Below are positions 15,504 to 23,500 of a DNA stretch of 39,449 nucleotides, piece by piece. Source of the DNA: an uncultured Clostridia bacterium. Lineage in GTDB: Bacteria > Bacillota > Clostridia > Christensenellales > Aristaeellaceae. The stretch lies in the NCBI GenBank assembly GCA_934663625.1, contig CAKUKP010000015.1, positions 1 to 39,449 of the forward strand, in the 5' to 3' direction. The position numbers and the translations under genes were made by a program. The notes under the pieces are model-generated. The model worked only from the letters and a program-made list of their open reading frames with translations. It had not been told where the DNA came from and did not search any database. Within the stretch, counting starts at the first letter, position 1. The number at the start of each line of letters is the position of its first letter.

Positions 15504-17042
15504 ATGCAACACATCCAAGCTCTCTATGGAAAAGCGCAGCGATGGCTCGTTTCCTTCTGGACGGAATACAAATGGTGTATTCTTTCCGGTATGATCGTCG
15601 GGCTGATCGCCTATATGTTCACCTTCACCAACAAGCTGCCGAACCACGATGATGTCTTTTTCATGTTTGAAAAGGGCGCTACCATCGAAATCGGTAGATG
15701 GGGGCTTGAGCTTCTAAGCTGCATATTTCCGGATTATTCCATGCCGTGGATTTACGGTCTGATCACGCTCATGTGCCTTTCCGTTTCGGCAGGTCTGATT
15801 GCGTACACTTTCCGCATTCACGGAAAACTGCCCCAGGTTCTGTTGGGCGGTCTGATCGTGGTATTCCCCACGATGATCGGCGTGTTTTCCTACATGTTTA
15901 TGAGCAGTTCGTTTGCCTTCGCATTTTTGCTGGCGACGCTCACCTTCGTTCTGGTTTCGCGGGATCGCAATCCGGTAAAAAAAGCTGTTCTGGGAACACT
16001 TCTGATGATCCTGTCGCTGAGCATTTATCAGGCGTACATATCGCTGACCGTTTCTCTGCTTGTAGTTTATCTGATTCAGAAGCTGATAAAAACCGATGCA
16101 TCCGCCAAGGATATCGTATTGAGCGGCATCCGCTATATCTGCTTTGCGCTGGCGGCGCTGGTACTGTACTACGGCATTACAAGGCTGATTTTATCGGCGC
16201 TTTCCATGGACATGAGCGAATACGCACAGAAAGCGCTTTCAAACACATCGGATAACGGTATACTCGCGCGCATCCGCATGATATTCGCAGCCCCGCTTTA
16301 TATTCTGTTCAAGGGGTTGTATGGCCTTACGCCGAGTCGATTCTCGAAATGCTTACATGCGTTCTGTCTGCTGTTGACCGGTATACAGCTGCTGTGCTGG
16401 CTGCTGAGTGCAAAATCCGGGAAACGCCGCTGGCTGCTGCCGCTTCTGCTGCTTTCACTTCTGTTCAGCCTGAATATGCTGTTTTTCATAATCAACCCCA
16501 AGAGCATTCACACACTGGTGCAGTATGGCTATGTGTCCATGTACGTATTGTTCATCATACTCGCATGTCCGGAGGACAGTATTGCAAACGCATCGAGGCG
16601 TTTTTCTGTATTGATTCCAAAGGCGTTCTATGCGCTGATGCTCCTGATCATGGTTCACAACGTATATCTGGCGAACGAAGCATCGCTTTTGCAGTTTGTC
16701 AATTTCCAGAGCGAATGCGCCGAGCTTTCCGGAATCATCACCCGTGTAGAGAGCATGCCCGAATATCAGCCGGACACAAAACTCGCCCTGATCGGCATTG
16801 AAAGTACCTCCCGCCCCAATGTTTCTCAGCTCTTTTCCAGCGCCAAGCGAATTACGGGCATCGCGGAATACTACTATTCCTACGAACAATTGATGCGCCT
16901 GTACCTCGGCTATAACGGTGAATTTGCATCTGCTGAAGAAAAGGCGGAGCTTCAGGGAACGGCAGAATTTGCCGAAATGCAGGCTTATCCGTATTACGGC
17001 TCCATCCACGCAATCGATGGCTATATCGTGGTAAAATTCTAA
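15504..17042 (+). CDS. GtrII-like polytopic glucosyltransferase
   Basis: 512 residues with about ten to eleven membrane helices. The first outside loop carries LPNHDDVFFMFEKG followed by IGRWGLELL, matching the NHDD-x-GRW pattern of the GtrII (glucosyl transferase) family, whose acidic pair is thought to be catalytic. The C-terminal ~130 residues are soluble and outside. GtrII-type proteins transfer a sugar from a polyprenyl-phosphate carrier to a surface glycan, downstream of GtrA flipping and GtrB loading. AAAGGAG is 7 bases before the ATG. It has no promoter of its own that I can see after the proS terminator. The family call is good, the sugar is unknown. Confidence 0.75.
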   Translation: MQHIQALYGKAQRWLVSFWTEYKWCILSGMIVGLIAYMFTFTNKLPNHDDVFFMFEKGATIEIGRWGLELLSCIFPDYSMPWIYGLITLMCLSVSAGLIAYTFRIHGKLPQVLLGGLIVVFPTMIGVFSYMFMSSSFAFAFLLATLTFVLVSRDRNPVKKAVLGTLLMILSLSIYQAYISLTVSLLVVYLIQKLIKTDASAKDIVLSGIRYICFALAALVLYYGITRLILSALSMDMSEYAQKALSNTSDNGILARIRMIFAAPLYILFKGLYGLTPSRFSKCLHAFCLLLTGIQLLCWLLSAKSGKRRWLLPLLLLSLLFSLNMLFFIINPKSIHTLVQYGYVSMYVLFIILACPEDSIANASRRFSVLIPKAFYALMLLIMVHNVYLANEASLLQFVNFQSECAELSGIITRVESMPEYQPDTKLALIGIESTSRPNVSQLFSSAKRITGIAEYYYSYEQLMRLYLGYNGEFASAEEKAELQGTAEFAEMQAYPYYGSIHAIDGYIVVKF

Positions 17043-17102
17043 AACCGAAAGCACTTACAGGAGGGGCAAAGCCTCCTATACCACATCAATCATACATAGC
17101 AA

Positions 17103-17146
17103 GCAGAAATTTTCACTTCGCAAGAAGCATTTCAGAAAATTTCTGC
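17103..17146. other. Nested hairpin in the GtrII 3' region
   Basis: 11-base arms GCAGAAATTTT and AAAATTTCTGC enclose a 22-base loop, which itself folds as CTTC-GCAA-GAAG with a GNRA tetraloop. It is not followed by a U-run. Confidence 0.55.
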
Positions 17147-17172
17147 GGTTGCGGCGTTTGTCAGCGGTCTGA

Positions 17173-17208
17173 GGCGGGCGCACAAATGATCGCGTCCGCC
17201 CGTTTAAT
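17173..17208 (+). terminator. Terminator after the GtrII-like gene
   Basis: GGCGGGCG (17173-17180) pairs with CGTCCGCC (17193-17200), 8 pairs with one G-U, then CGTTTAATT. Confidence 0.6.
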
Positions 17209-17261
17209 TCTATTCGCAATACTTTTACAGCTGAAACAGATTCAAATCTTAAGCAATTGAA

Positions 17262-17834
17262 TTATTCTCCATTTTCTGCCGTCTTCGCCATCTGCGCTTC
17301 AGTGGCGGGCGTCATCCATTTGCCAAATGCCCTGGATTCCATATCCGGCAGGTATCCCATATCCTTATAGCCCAATTTTTTCAGCAGCGCCATGCTCGGC
17401 ACATTTTCCGGTTCGGTAAAGCTGATAAATTCCCATGATGGATACCTGTCGTGGAGGAGATTCATGAGCGCTGTCAGCGCTTCATATGCGTATCCCATGC
17501 GATGATAGCTGTAGTGAAATGTATATCCCATGGAGATTATGCCATCTTCGGGCTTCACTACAATTTCTCCAATCATCACATCCGATTGCTTCAGCGCGAC
17601 CGACAGCATAAACGGATTATCAACGGATACCACATCATTTTTATGCCGTTCGATCAACCCGCAGATGGCGTCAAAATCCCGCGTCTGTCCGCGCTGATAC
17701 TTCGCGCATGCTTCATTGTTGCGATAATCGAACATGGCATCCGCATCCTTTGCCGCAACATTGCGAAGAACGAGTCTTTTGGTTTTAACAATTGCCATTT
17801 TTTCTTCACGCATATCTACAGTCCAATTTTTCAT
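17262..17834 (-). CDS. GNAT family N-acetyltransferase (RimJ/RimL type)
   Basis: 190 residues. It begins with TKRLVLRNVAAKDADAMFDY, the start of RimJ/RimL-like acetyltransferases, and has the acetyl-CoA region in MGYTFHYSYHRMGYAYEAL (the R/Q-x-x-G/A-x-A turn appears as HRMGYAYEA) and the final motif ENVPSMALLKKLGYKDMGY. The ATG at 17834 overlaps the TGA of the ACT gene (ATGA), so the two are coupled. An internal start at MAIVKTKRL is also possible. The substrate is unknown; location in a threonine operon may suggest an amino acid or protein N terminus. Confidence 0.85.
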   Translation of the reverse strand: MKNWTVDMREEKMAIVKTKRLVLRNVAAKDADAMFDYRNNEACAKYQRGQTRDFDAICGLIERHKNDVVSVDNPFMLSVALKQSDVMIGEIVVKPEDGIISMGYTFHYSYHRMGYAYEALTALMNLLHDRYPSWEFISFTEPENVPSMALLKKLGYKDMGYLPDMESRAFGKWMTPATEAQMAKTAENGE

Positions 17835-18268
17835 TCAATCGCCACCAGCTGTACGCTCTCCACCCCCGCGATGCTGGAAAGCTCCGCGATGCTCTGTTCT
17901 ACGGACAGGCTCATCGCGCCGATGTCCAGCGTCATTACCACGCTGGCGACATCGCGAATCGGCATCGATTGCGATATGGTCAATACGCTCGCGCCCAGCG
18001 AAGAAAGCCGGTTCAGCGCAGTGGAAAGCACGCCGATTTCATGGCTGAGCAGCATCGAAACCACGGCCTTTCTGCCCGCATCGCCGCTGCCGGGGCTGAA
18101 GATATAATCCTTGTATTTGTAATAGGTACTGCGCGATATGCCCGTTTCGCGCACCGCCGCGCTCACATCCTTCACCGCGCCGCTTTCCAGCATGCGCCGC
18201 GCGTCCAGCACCTTATCGTAATATACCGGCAGAATCTTTTTATGCACAATCAGATAATCGCCCTTCAT
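17831..18268 (-). CDS. HTH/ACT-domain regulator, ThrR-like
   Basis: 145 residues. Residues about 33-57 form a helix-turn-helix (VSAAVRETGISRSTYYKYKD); residues about 69-145 are an ACT domain that would bind an amino acid (SHEIGVLSTALNRLSSLGAS). This is the UPF0735/PheB family, of which Bacillus subtilis ThrR represses hom and thr genes. It starts inside the thrC stop (ATGA), and is in the operon that diverges from hom, so a role as threonine-responsive regulator of both operons is likely. The target site may be the inverted repeat at 19819-19835. Confidence 0.85.
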   Translation of the reverse strand: MKGDYLIVHKKILPVYYDKVLDARRMLESGAVKDVSAAVRETGISRSTYYKYKDYIFSPGSGDAGRKAVVSMLLSHEIGVLSTALNRLSSLGASVLTISQSMPIRDVASVVMTLDIGAMSLSVEQSIAELSSIAGVESVQLVAIE

Positions 18269-19752
18269 CGGTTCGCCGCCTTTCCCATCACATAGGTCAT
18301 CATATCCTTCGGATCGATCACCTCGGTAAACCGCACGGGGCTGCCCAGCACGCCGCGAATCGATTCGGGCGCGCGCGTTCCGCTGACGCGCTCCAGCGCC
18401 GCGATCTGATCGCGCACGTTTTCCGGAACGGCCTCGCCCAGCGCGGTCAGCACGCTCACCGGAAACTTGTACGGCGATGCGGTGGACAGCACCACGCACG
18501 GCCGCACATCGCCCGTCTGCGCGCGGTAATCCTCCGCCGCCTGCCACGCCACCGCCGTATGCGGATCCATCAGATAGCCGGTTTCCATGAGCGTTTTGCG
18601 GATGGCGGCAAACGCGCGTTCATCGCTCACGCAGTACGCCGAAAAGCGCGCGCGCAGCTTTTCCATCGCCGCATCGGGCATGGTGTAGAAGCCTTCGTTC
18701 TTCAGAGCCTCCATGCGATCGCGCACCGCCTGCGCATCGTAATCCAGCATTTCAAACAGCAGCCGTTCCAGATTGCTGGAAACCAGAATATCCATCGACG
18801 GTGAAGCCGTAACATGGAATTCGCGGCGCTTATCGTATACGCCCGTGCGGAAGAAATCCGTAAGCACGTTGTTTTCGTTGGACGCGCAGATCAGCTGATC
18901 GATCGGCAGACCCGAACGGCGCGCGTACCAGCCCGCCAGAATATCGCCGAAATTGCCCGTGGGTACGCAGAAATTCACCGGATCGCCCATTTGAATCCGA
19001 CCGTTGCGCACCAGATCCAGATAAGCGCTGTAATAATACACGATCTGCGGCGCGAGCCTGCCGAAATTGATGGAATTCGCGCTGGACAGCGCCACATGGT
19101 TTTCCGCGCAGAATTCCGGCGATATTTCGGAAAAAATGCGCTTTACGCCGGTCTGCGCCGCATCGAAATTATCCGATACCGCGCACGCGCACACGTTGCT
19201 TCCGGACATCGTGGTCATCTGCGCGCGCTGAATCGGGCTGATGCCGCGATCGGGATAGAACGCGATGATGCGCACGCCTTCTACATTCTGAAAGCCCTTC
19301 ATCGCCGCCGAGCCCGTATCGCCGCTGGTGGCGGTCAGGATCAGAATTTCGCGATCGAATTTCGTCAAGCGCATCGCCGCCGAGGTCAGCTGCGGCAGCA
19401 GCGAAAGCGCCACATCCTTAAACGCCGCCGTGGGGCCGTGGAACAATTCCAGCATATATCGATCGCCCACCGCGCACAGGGGCGCGATGCACGGATCATC
19501 AAATTTACCGGCGTACGCCGCATCCACACATGCATCGATATTCGCCTGCGGATAGCCCGCCATATACGCGCCCAGTATGCGCTTCGCCATACCGCAGAAA
19601 TCCAGATGGATAAGCTCCGCCGGATCGATGCGCGGCACATCGCGCAGCGTGTACAGCCCGCCATCCGACGCAAGCCCGCGCAGCACCGCTTCGGGCGCAG
19701 TGGCGCTTTCCGCGTTTCCGCGCGTACTGATAAATTGCTTCTGATCCTTCAT
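18265..19752 (-). CDS. thrC: Threonine synthase
   Basis: 495 residues, the long fold type II form. N-terminal STRGNAESATAPEAVLRGLASDGGLY is typical; the PLP lysine is K112 in HGPTAAFKD; the phosphate-binding loop is in TATSGDTGSAA; the substrate segment is SSANSINFGRLAPQIVYY and the cofactor segment VPTGNFGDILAGWYA. It converts O-phosphohomoserine to threonine. No homoserine kinase (thrB) gene is in the window, so the substrate must be made elsewhere. AAGGCGGTG precedes the ATG. Transcribed from the promoter at 19809-19837. Confidence 0.96.
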   Translation of the reverse strand: MKDQKQFISTRGNAESATAPEAVLRGLASDGGLYTLRDVPRIDPAELIHLDFCGMAKRILGAYMAGYPQANIDACVDAAYAGKFDDPCIAPLCAVGDRYMLELFHGPTAAFKDVALSLLPQLTSAAMRLTKFDREILILTATSGDTGSAAMKGFQNVEGVRIIAFYPDRGISPIQRAQMTTMSGSNVCACAVSDNFDAAQTGVKRIFSEISPEFCAENHVALSSANSINFGRLAPQIVYYYSAYLDLVRNGRIQMGDPVNFCVPTGNFGDILAGWYARRSGLPIDQLICASNENNVLTDFFRTGVYDKRREFHVTASPSMDILVSSNLERLLFEMLDYDAQAVRDRMEALKNEGFYTMPDAAMEKLRARFSAYCVSDERAFAAIRKTLMETGYLMDPHTAVAWQAAEDYRAQTGDVRPCVVLSTASPYKFPVSVLTALGEAVPENVRDQIAALERVSGTRAPESIRGVLGSPVRFTEVIDPKDMMTYVMGKAANR

Positions 19753-19808
19753 AGGGGTTCACCGCCTTGTTCTTTTATAAAATCATAACTTGCATTTGCG
19801 ATGATTCC

Positions 19809-19837
19809 ATGATACAATGTTTTTCACAGAAAAACAA
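19809..19837 (-). promoter_or_regulatory. Promoter of the thrC operon
   Basis: Minus-strand TTGTTT (19832-19837), 17-base spacer, TATCAT (19809-19814). It overlaps the divergent hom promoter. Confidence 0.6.
19819..19835. promoter_or_regulatory. Candidate operator between thrC and hom
   Basis: Perfect inverted repeat GTTTTTC-ACA-GAAAAAC lying inside both divergent promoters. A bound repressor would block both. The ThrR-like protein encoded downstream of thrC is the natural candidate. Confidence 0.55.
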
Positions 19838-19850
19838 GTGTTTTTATTGT
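19823..19850 (+). promoter_or_regulatory. Promoter of the hom-lysC-asd operon
   Basis: TTCACA (19823-19828), 16-base spacer, TATTGT (19845-19850), 34 bases before the hom start codon. Confidence 0.45.
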
Positions 19851-19884
19851 AAAGACTGAATTCAATTTTGCAGGAGGCGTGCGC

Positions 19885-21027
19885 ATGGTAATCGCATTGC
19901 TCGGCATGGGCGTGGTCGGAAGCGGCGTTGTGGAAATCGCGGAGCGAACCGACGGCATTCAAATTAAGAAAATACTGGCGACCCGCGTTCGCCGTCCGGA
20001 TATGACGGCGGATTTTGCGGACATTATCAATGATTCCGAAATCGAACTGATCGCGGAGGCAATGGGCGGGCTGCACCCCGCATACGAATATGCGAAGGCG
20101 GCGCTCGAAAGCGGGCGGCATTTCGTCACCGCGAACAAGCTTCTGGTGTGCGAATACGGCGCGGAGCTTTGTGCCATCGCGCGCGAACATGGCTGTGCGT
20201 TTCTCTACAGCGCGGCGTGCGGCGGCGGCATACCGTATCTCACGAATCTGAATCTGGCGCGCGGCTTCGATACGATCGAAGCGCTGGGCGGCATATTGAA
20301 CGGCACCACGAATTTCATTCTGGATTCGATGCAGCGGCAGAACATGGATTACGCCGAAGCGCTTGACGAAGCGCAGCATCTGGGCTACGCCGAGCGCGAT
20401 CCTTCCAGCGATGTAAACGGTCTTGATACGATGCGCAAGCTGGTTCTGGCGTGCGGCGTGGGCTTCGATGCCCGCATCGCGGCAAGCGATATTCCCACGG
20501 CGGGCATCGCTTCGATCCGCGCGCAGGATATCGCCTACGCAAAATCGCGCGGCATGTCCATTCGCCTGTGCGCGCACGCGGAGCGCCGCGGCGATCGCGT
20601 GAGCGCCTATGTGGAGCCTGAAATGCTTTCGCAAAGCGCGCCGGAGAGCGCCATTTTAAAGAACGTCAACTACGCATGGTATCGCGGCGCGTGCAGCGGT
20701 CTTATGTCCTTTTCCGGACAGGGCGCAGGCAAGCTGCCCACCGCCACGAACGTAATCCGCGATATACGCGCCGCAATGGCGGGCAGGCGATATATGACCT
20801 CGCCCGCCTGCGCGCCCGCACAGGTGTGCAATGATTCGGCGATCCATCCCTATTACCTGCGCATGCCGCTGATGAATCGCGCGCCGGAATTCTGGATCGT
20901 GGATCGCGCGGTGGATGATCATCATCAGTACATCGAAACCATACCGGTTTCCGTATCGGATATGCACGCCTTCATGGCGGGCAAAAAGGATTCCTTCTTC
21001 GCTGGAATTCGGAAAGGTCAGGCGTAA
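19885..21027 (+). CDS. hom: Homoserine dehydrogenase
   Basis: 380 residues. NAD(P)-binding motif GMGVVGSGVVE at the N terminus, then FVTANKLLV, the substrate-binding GILNGTTNFIL and the YAERDPSSDVNGLD loop with its conserved acidic residues. It reduces aspartate semialdehyde to homoserine. The protein is shorter than the usual 430 or so residues and shows no clear C-terminal ACT domain, so feedback control by threonine may act instead on transcription or on the kinase. AGGAGG is 7 bases before the ATG at 19885. First gene of hom-lysC-asd. Confidence 0.95.
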   Translation: MVIALLGMGVVGSGVVEIAERTDGIQIKKILATRVRRPDMTADFADIINDSEIELIAEAMGGLHPAYEYAKAALESGRHFVTANKLLVCEYGAELCAIAREHGCAFLYSAACGGGIPYLTNLNLARGFDTIEALGGILNGTTNFILDSMQRQNMDYAEALDEAQHLGYAERDPSSDVNGLDTMRKLVLACGVGFDARIAASDIPTAGIASIRAQDIAYAKSRGMSIRLCAHAERRGDRVSAYVEPEMLSQSAPESAILKNVNYAWYRGACSGLMSFSGQGAGKLPTATNVIRDIRAAMAGRRYMTSPACAPAQVCNDSAIHPYYLRMPLMNRAPEFWIVDRAVDDHHQYIETIPVSVSDMHAFMAGKKDSFFAGIRKGQA

Positions 21028-21028
21028 T

Positions 21029-22363
21029 ATGCTGAAAGTGGCAAAATTCGGCGGTTCCTCGCTGGCGAGCGCCGAACAGTTCAAACGGGTAAAATCCATC
21101 ATCGAAGCCGATCCCGCGCGCATGTGCGTGATCGTATCCGCGGCGGGCAAGCGCAGCAAGAAGGATAGCAAGATCACCGATCTTCTGTACCTCACGCACG
21201 CGCACATCAATTACGGCGTATCGCACGAGGACATTTTTTCGCTGATCGAGCAGCGCTATTACGATATCCGAAGCGAATTGAACCTTTCCTTTGATCTGGA
21301 GAGCGAATTTGCGCATCTGCGTTCGCAGCTGAACAGCGATATTTCGGTGGATTATCTGGTATCGCGCGGCGAATATTTAACCGCACGGCTGATGAGCGAA
21401 TATCTGGGCTATACGTTTATCGATGCGGCGGAATGCGTGATCTTTTCCTACGATGGACAGATCGATTATGAAAAGACCTATGCCGCCATCGCGGAGCGCG
21501 CGGTGCTCACCCCCCGATTCGTGATGCCCGGCTTTTACGGATCGATGCCGAACGGCAATATCCGCGTGATGACGCGCGGCGGCAGCGATATCACCGGCGC
21601 GATCGTGGCGAACGCGCTGGACGCGGACATCTACGAAAACTGGACGGATGTTTCCGGCATACTGATGGCGGATCCCAAGGTGGTGGAAAACCCCAGCCCG
21701 ATTCCGTTCATCACCTATCAGGAGCTGCGCGAGCTTTCCTACATGGGCGCATCGGTGCTGCACGAAGAATCGATTCTGCCCGTGAAGGAAAAGAACATCC
21801 CGCTGAACATCCGCAATACGAACCGCCCACAGGATGCGGGCACGATGATCATGGAAAACATCGATGATTCCATGATGCGCAAGGACAGCTTCATCACCGG
21901 CATCGCAGGCAGAAAGAGCTTCACGGTGCTGACGATCTACAAAAAGCACATTTCCACCGATACCACCATCATTCGAAGCACGCTGGAAATGCTGGAAGCA
22001 TATAAGGTAGAGGTGGAACACATCACGCTGGGCGTGGACAGCTTCAACGTCGTCATGCCCACGGCGCAGATTCGCGATCGAATCTATGATATCATTTCCG
22101 ATATCAAGCGGAAGCTGAAGCCGGATCGCATCAAGACGGATGATAATATCGCGCTGATCGCGTGCGTAGGCCGCAGGATGGTCAGCGTGCCCGGCAGCTC
22201 CGCCAAGCTGTTCGGCGCGCTGGGCGAAAAGAACATCAATATCCGCATGATCGCGCAGGGTTCGGAGGAAATCAGCATCATCGTGGGCGTAAACAACCGC
22301 GATTTTGAAAATACGATCCGCACCCTGTACCACGGATTTATGAAGCAGGAGGAAGAAGCATGA
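21029..22363 (+). CDS. lysC: Aspartate kinase
   Basis: 444 residues. KFGGSSLA at residues 6-13 binds ATP phosphates; DYLVSRGEYLTARL and TRGGSDITGAIVANAL are typical of the kinase domain; the C-terminal 140 residues carry two ACT domains (FTVLTIYKKH and ACVGRRMVSVPGSSAKLFGAL). It phosphorylates aspartate, the first step to threonine, lysine and methionine, with ACT-mediated feedback. It starts 1 base after the hom stop and overlaps asd by ATGA. The form with the KITD-type insertion near residues 45-60 is like the monofunctional class III enzymes. Confidence 0.95.
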   Translation: MLKVAKFGGSSLASAEQFKRVKSIIEADPARMCVIVSAAGKRSKKDSKITDLLYLTHAHINYGVSHEDIFSLIEQRYYDIRSELNLSFDLESEFAHLRSQLNSDISVDYLVSRGEYLTARLMSEYLGYTFIDAAECVIFSYDGQIDYEKTYAAIAERAVLTPRFVMPGFYGSMPNGNIRVMTRGGSDITGAIVANALDADIYENWTDVSGILMADPKVVENPSPIPFITYQELRELSYMGASVLHEESILPVKEKNIPLNIRNTNRPQDAGTMIMENIDDSMMRKDSFITGIAGRKSFTVLTIYKKHISTDTTIIRSTLEMLEAYKVEVEHITLGVDSFNVVMPTAQIRDRIYDIISDIKRKLKPDRIKTDDNIALIACVGRRMVSVPGSSAKLFGALGEKNINIRMIAQGSEEISIIVGVNNRDFENTIRTLYHGFMKQEEEA

Positions 22364-23367
22364 AGCAGTATAACGTAGCGGTTCTGGGCGCGACGGGTGC
22401 GGTGGGTCAGCAGATGATCCGCGTTCTGGAGGAGCGCAATTTCCCGGTAAACATCCTGCGCCCGCTGGCGAGCGCGCGCAGCGCGGGCAGGTCGATCGAA
22501 TTCAAGGGAAAGAAAATCGCCATTGAGGAAGCGACCGATGCATCCTTTACCGGCATGGATTTCGTGCTGGGCGCGGTCAGCAATCCCATGGCGCAGAAAT
22601 TCGCGCCGAAAATTGTGGAATCGGGCGCGGTATTTATCGATAATTCCTCCGCGTTCCGGATGCAGGCGGATGTGCCGCTGGTGGTGCCGGAAATCAATCC
22701 GGAGGATGCAAAGCTGCACCACGGCATCATCGCCAATCCGAACTGTTCCACCATCATCACGATGGTGGCGCTGGGCGGAATTCGAAAGCTTTCGCCCATC
22801 GAAACGATCGTCGCCAGCACATATCAGGCGGTGTCCGGCGCGGGCGTTGAGGGCATGACGGAATTGGAAGATCAGATTTCCGCTGCCGCCGGCGGCAATG
22901 CGATGGAAAGCCATGTATTCCCCTGCCAGATTCTGTCCAACGTGATCCCGCAGATCGGATCGGAGCTGGAAAACGGCTACACCACCGAGGAAATGAAGAT
23001 GCAGAACGAGGGTCGCAAGATCATGCACCTGCCGGAGCTGCGCGTATGCTGCACCTGCGTGCGCGTTCCCGTGATGCGCTCCCATTCCATCGCCGTGCAG
23101 TGCGTAACGCGCGATCCCATCACCGTGGATCAGGCGAAGGAAGCCGTATGCGCCGCGCCCGGCTGCGTGCTGACGGACAACCTGAACGGCCGCAATTATC
23201 CCACGCCGCTGGATACCACCGATCAGGATCTGGTATACGTCGGCCGCATTCGCCGCGATCTGATCGATGATGAACGCGGGCTTGCGCTCTGGTGCTGCGG
23301 AGATCAGATTCGCAAGGGCGCGGCGACCAACGCCGTACAGATCGCCGAGCTGCTGATCGAGAATTAA
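22360..23367 (+). CDS. asd: Aspartate-semialdehyde dehydrogenase
   Basis: 335 residues. NADP-binding GATGAVGQQMIRVLEER, catalytic C129 in ANPNCSTI, and H242 in VMRSHS; GAATNAVQIAELL ends the protein as in the family. It makes aspartate semialdehyde from aspartyl phosphate, the product of the upstream kinase. Coupled to lysC by the ATGA overlap. It is the last gene of the operon and is followed by a strong terminator. Confidence 0.96.
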   Translation: MKQYNVAVLGATGAVGQQMIRVLEERNFPVNILRPLASARSAGRSIEFKGKKIAIEEATDASFTGMDFVLGAVSNPMAQKFAPKIVESGAVFIDNSSAFRMQADVPLVVPEINPEDAKLHHGIIANPNCSTIITMVALGGIRKLSPIETIVASTYQAVSGAGVEGMTELEDQISAAAGGNAMESHVFPCQILSNVIPQIGSELENGYTTEEMKMQNEGRKIMHLPELRVCCTCVRVPVMRSHSIAVQCVTRDPITVDQAKEAVCAAPGCVLTDNLNGRNYPTPLDTTDQDLVYVGRIRRDLIDDERGLALWCCGDQIRKGAATNAVQIAELLIEN

Positions 23368-23423
23368 CACACACATTCTTGCTTTGATGCGCGGATTTAT
23401 GCTACCATTGCAAGGGCACATTG

Positions 23424-23456
23424 AGGGGCGTCCCCATTCGGGGACGCCCCTTTTAT
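23424..23456 (+). terminator. Terminator of the hom-lysC-asd operon
   Basis: AGGGGCGTCCCC (23424-23435) pairs with GGGGACGCCCCT (23440-23451), loop ATTC, then TTTATA. Confidence 0.9.
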
Positions 23457-23467
23457 ATTGTAATATT

Positions 23468-23483
23468 ATATACAATTGTATAT
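23468..23483. promoter_or_regulatory. 16-bp perfect palindrome upstream of the DUF1846 gene
   Basis: ATATACAATTGTATAT, 4 bases before the ribosome binding site region (GGAGG at 23488). It overlaps TACAAT and TATATT words that could be -10 elements, so it looks like an operator. Confidence 0.5.
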
Positions 23484-23500
23484 TTGTGGAGGTACGGGCA

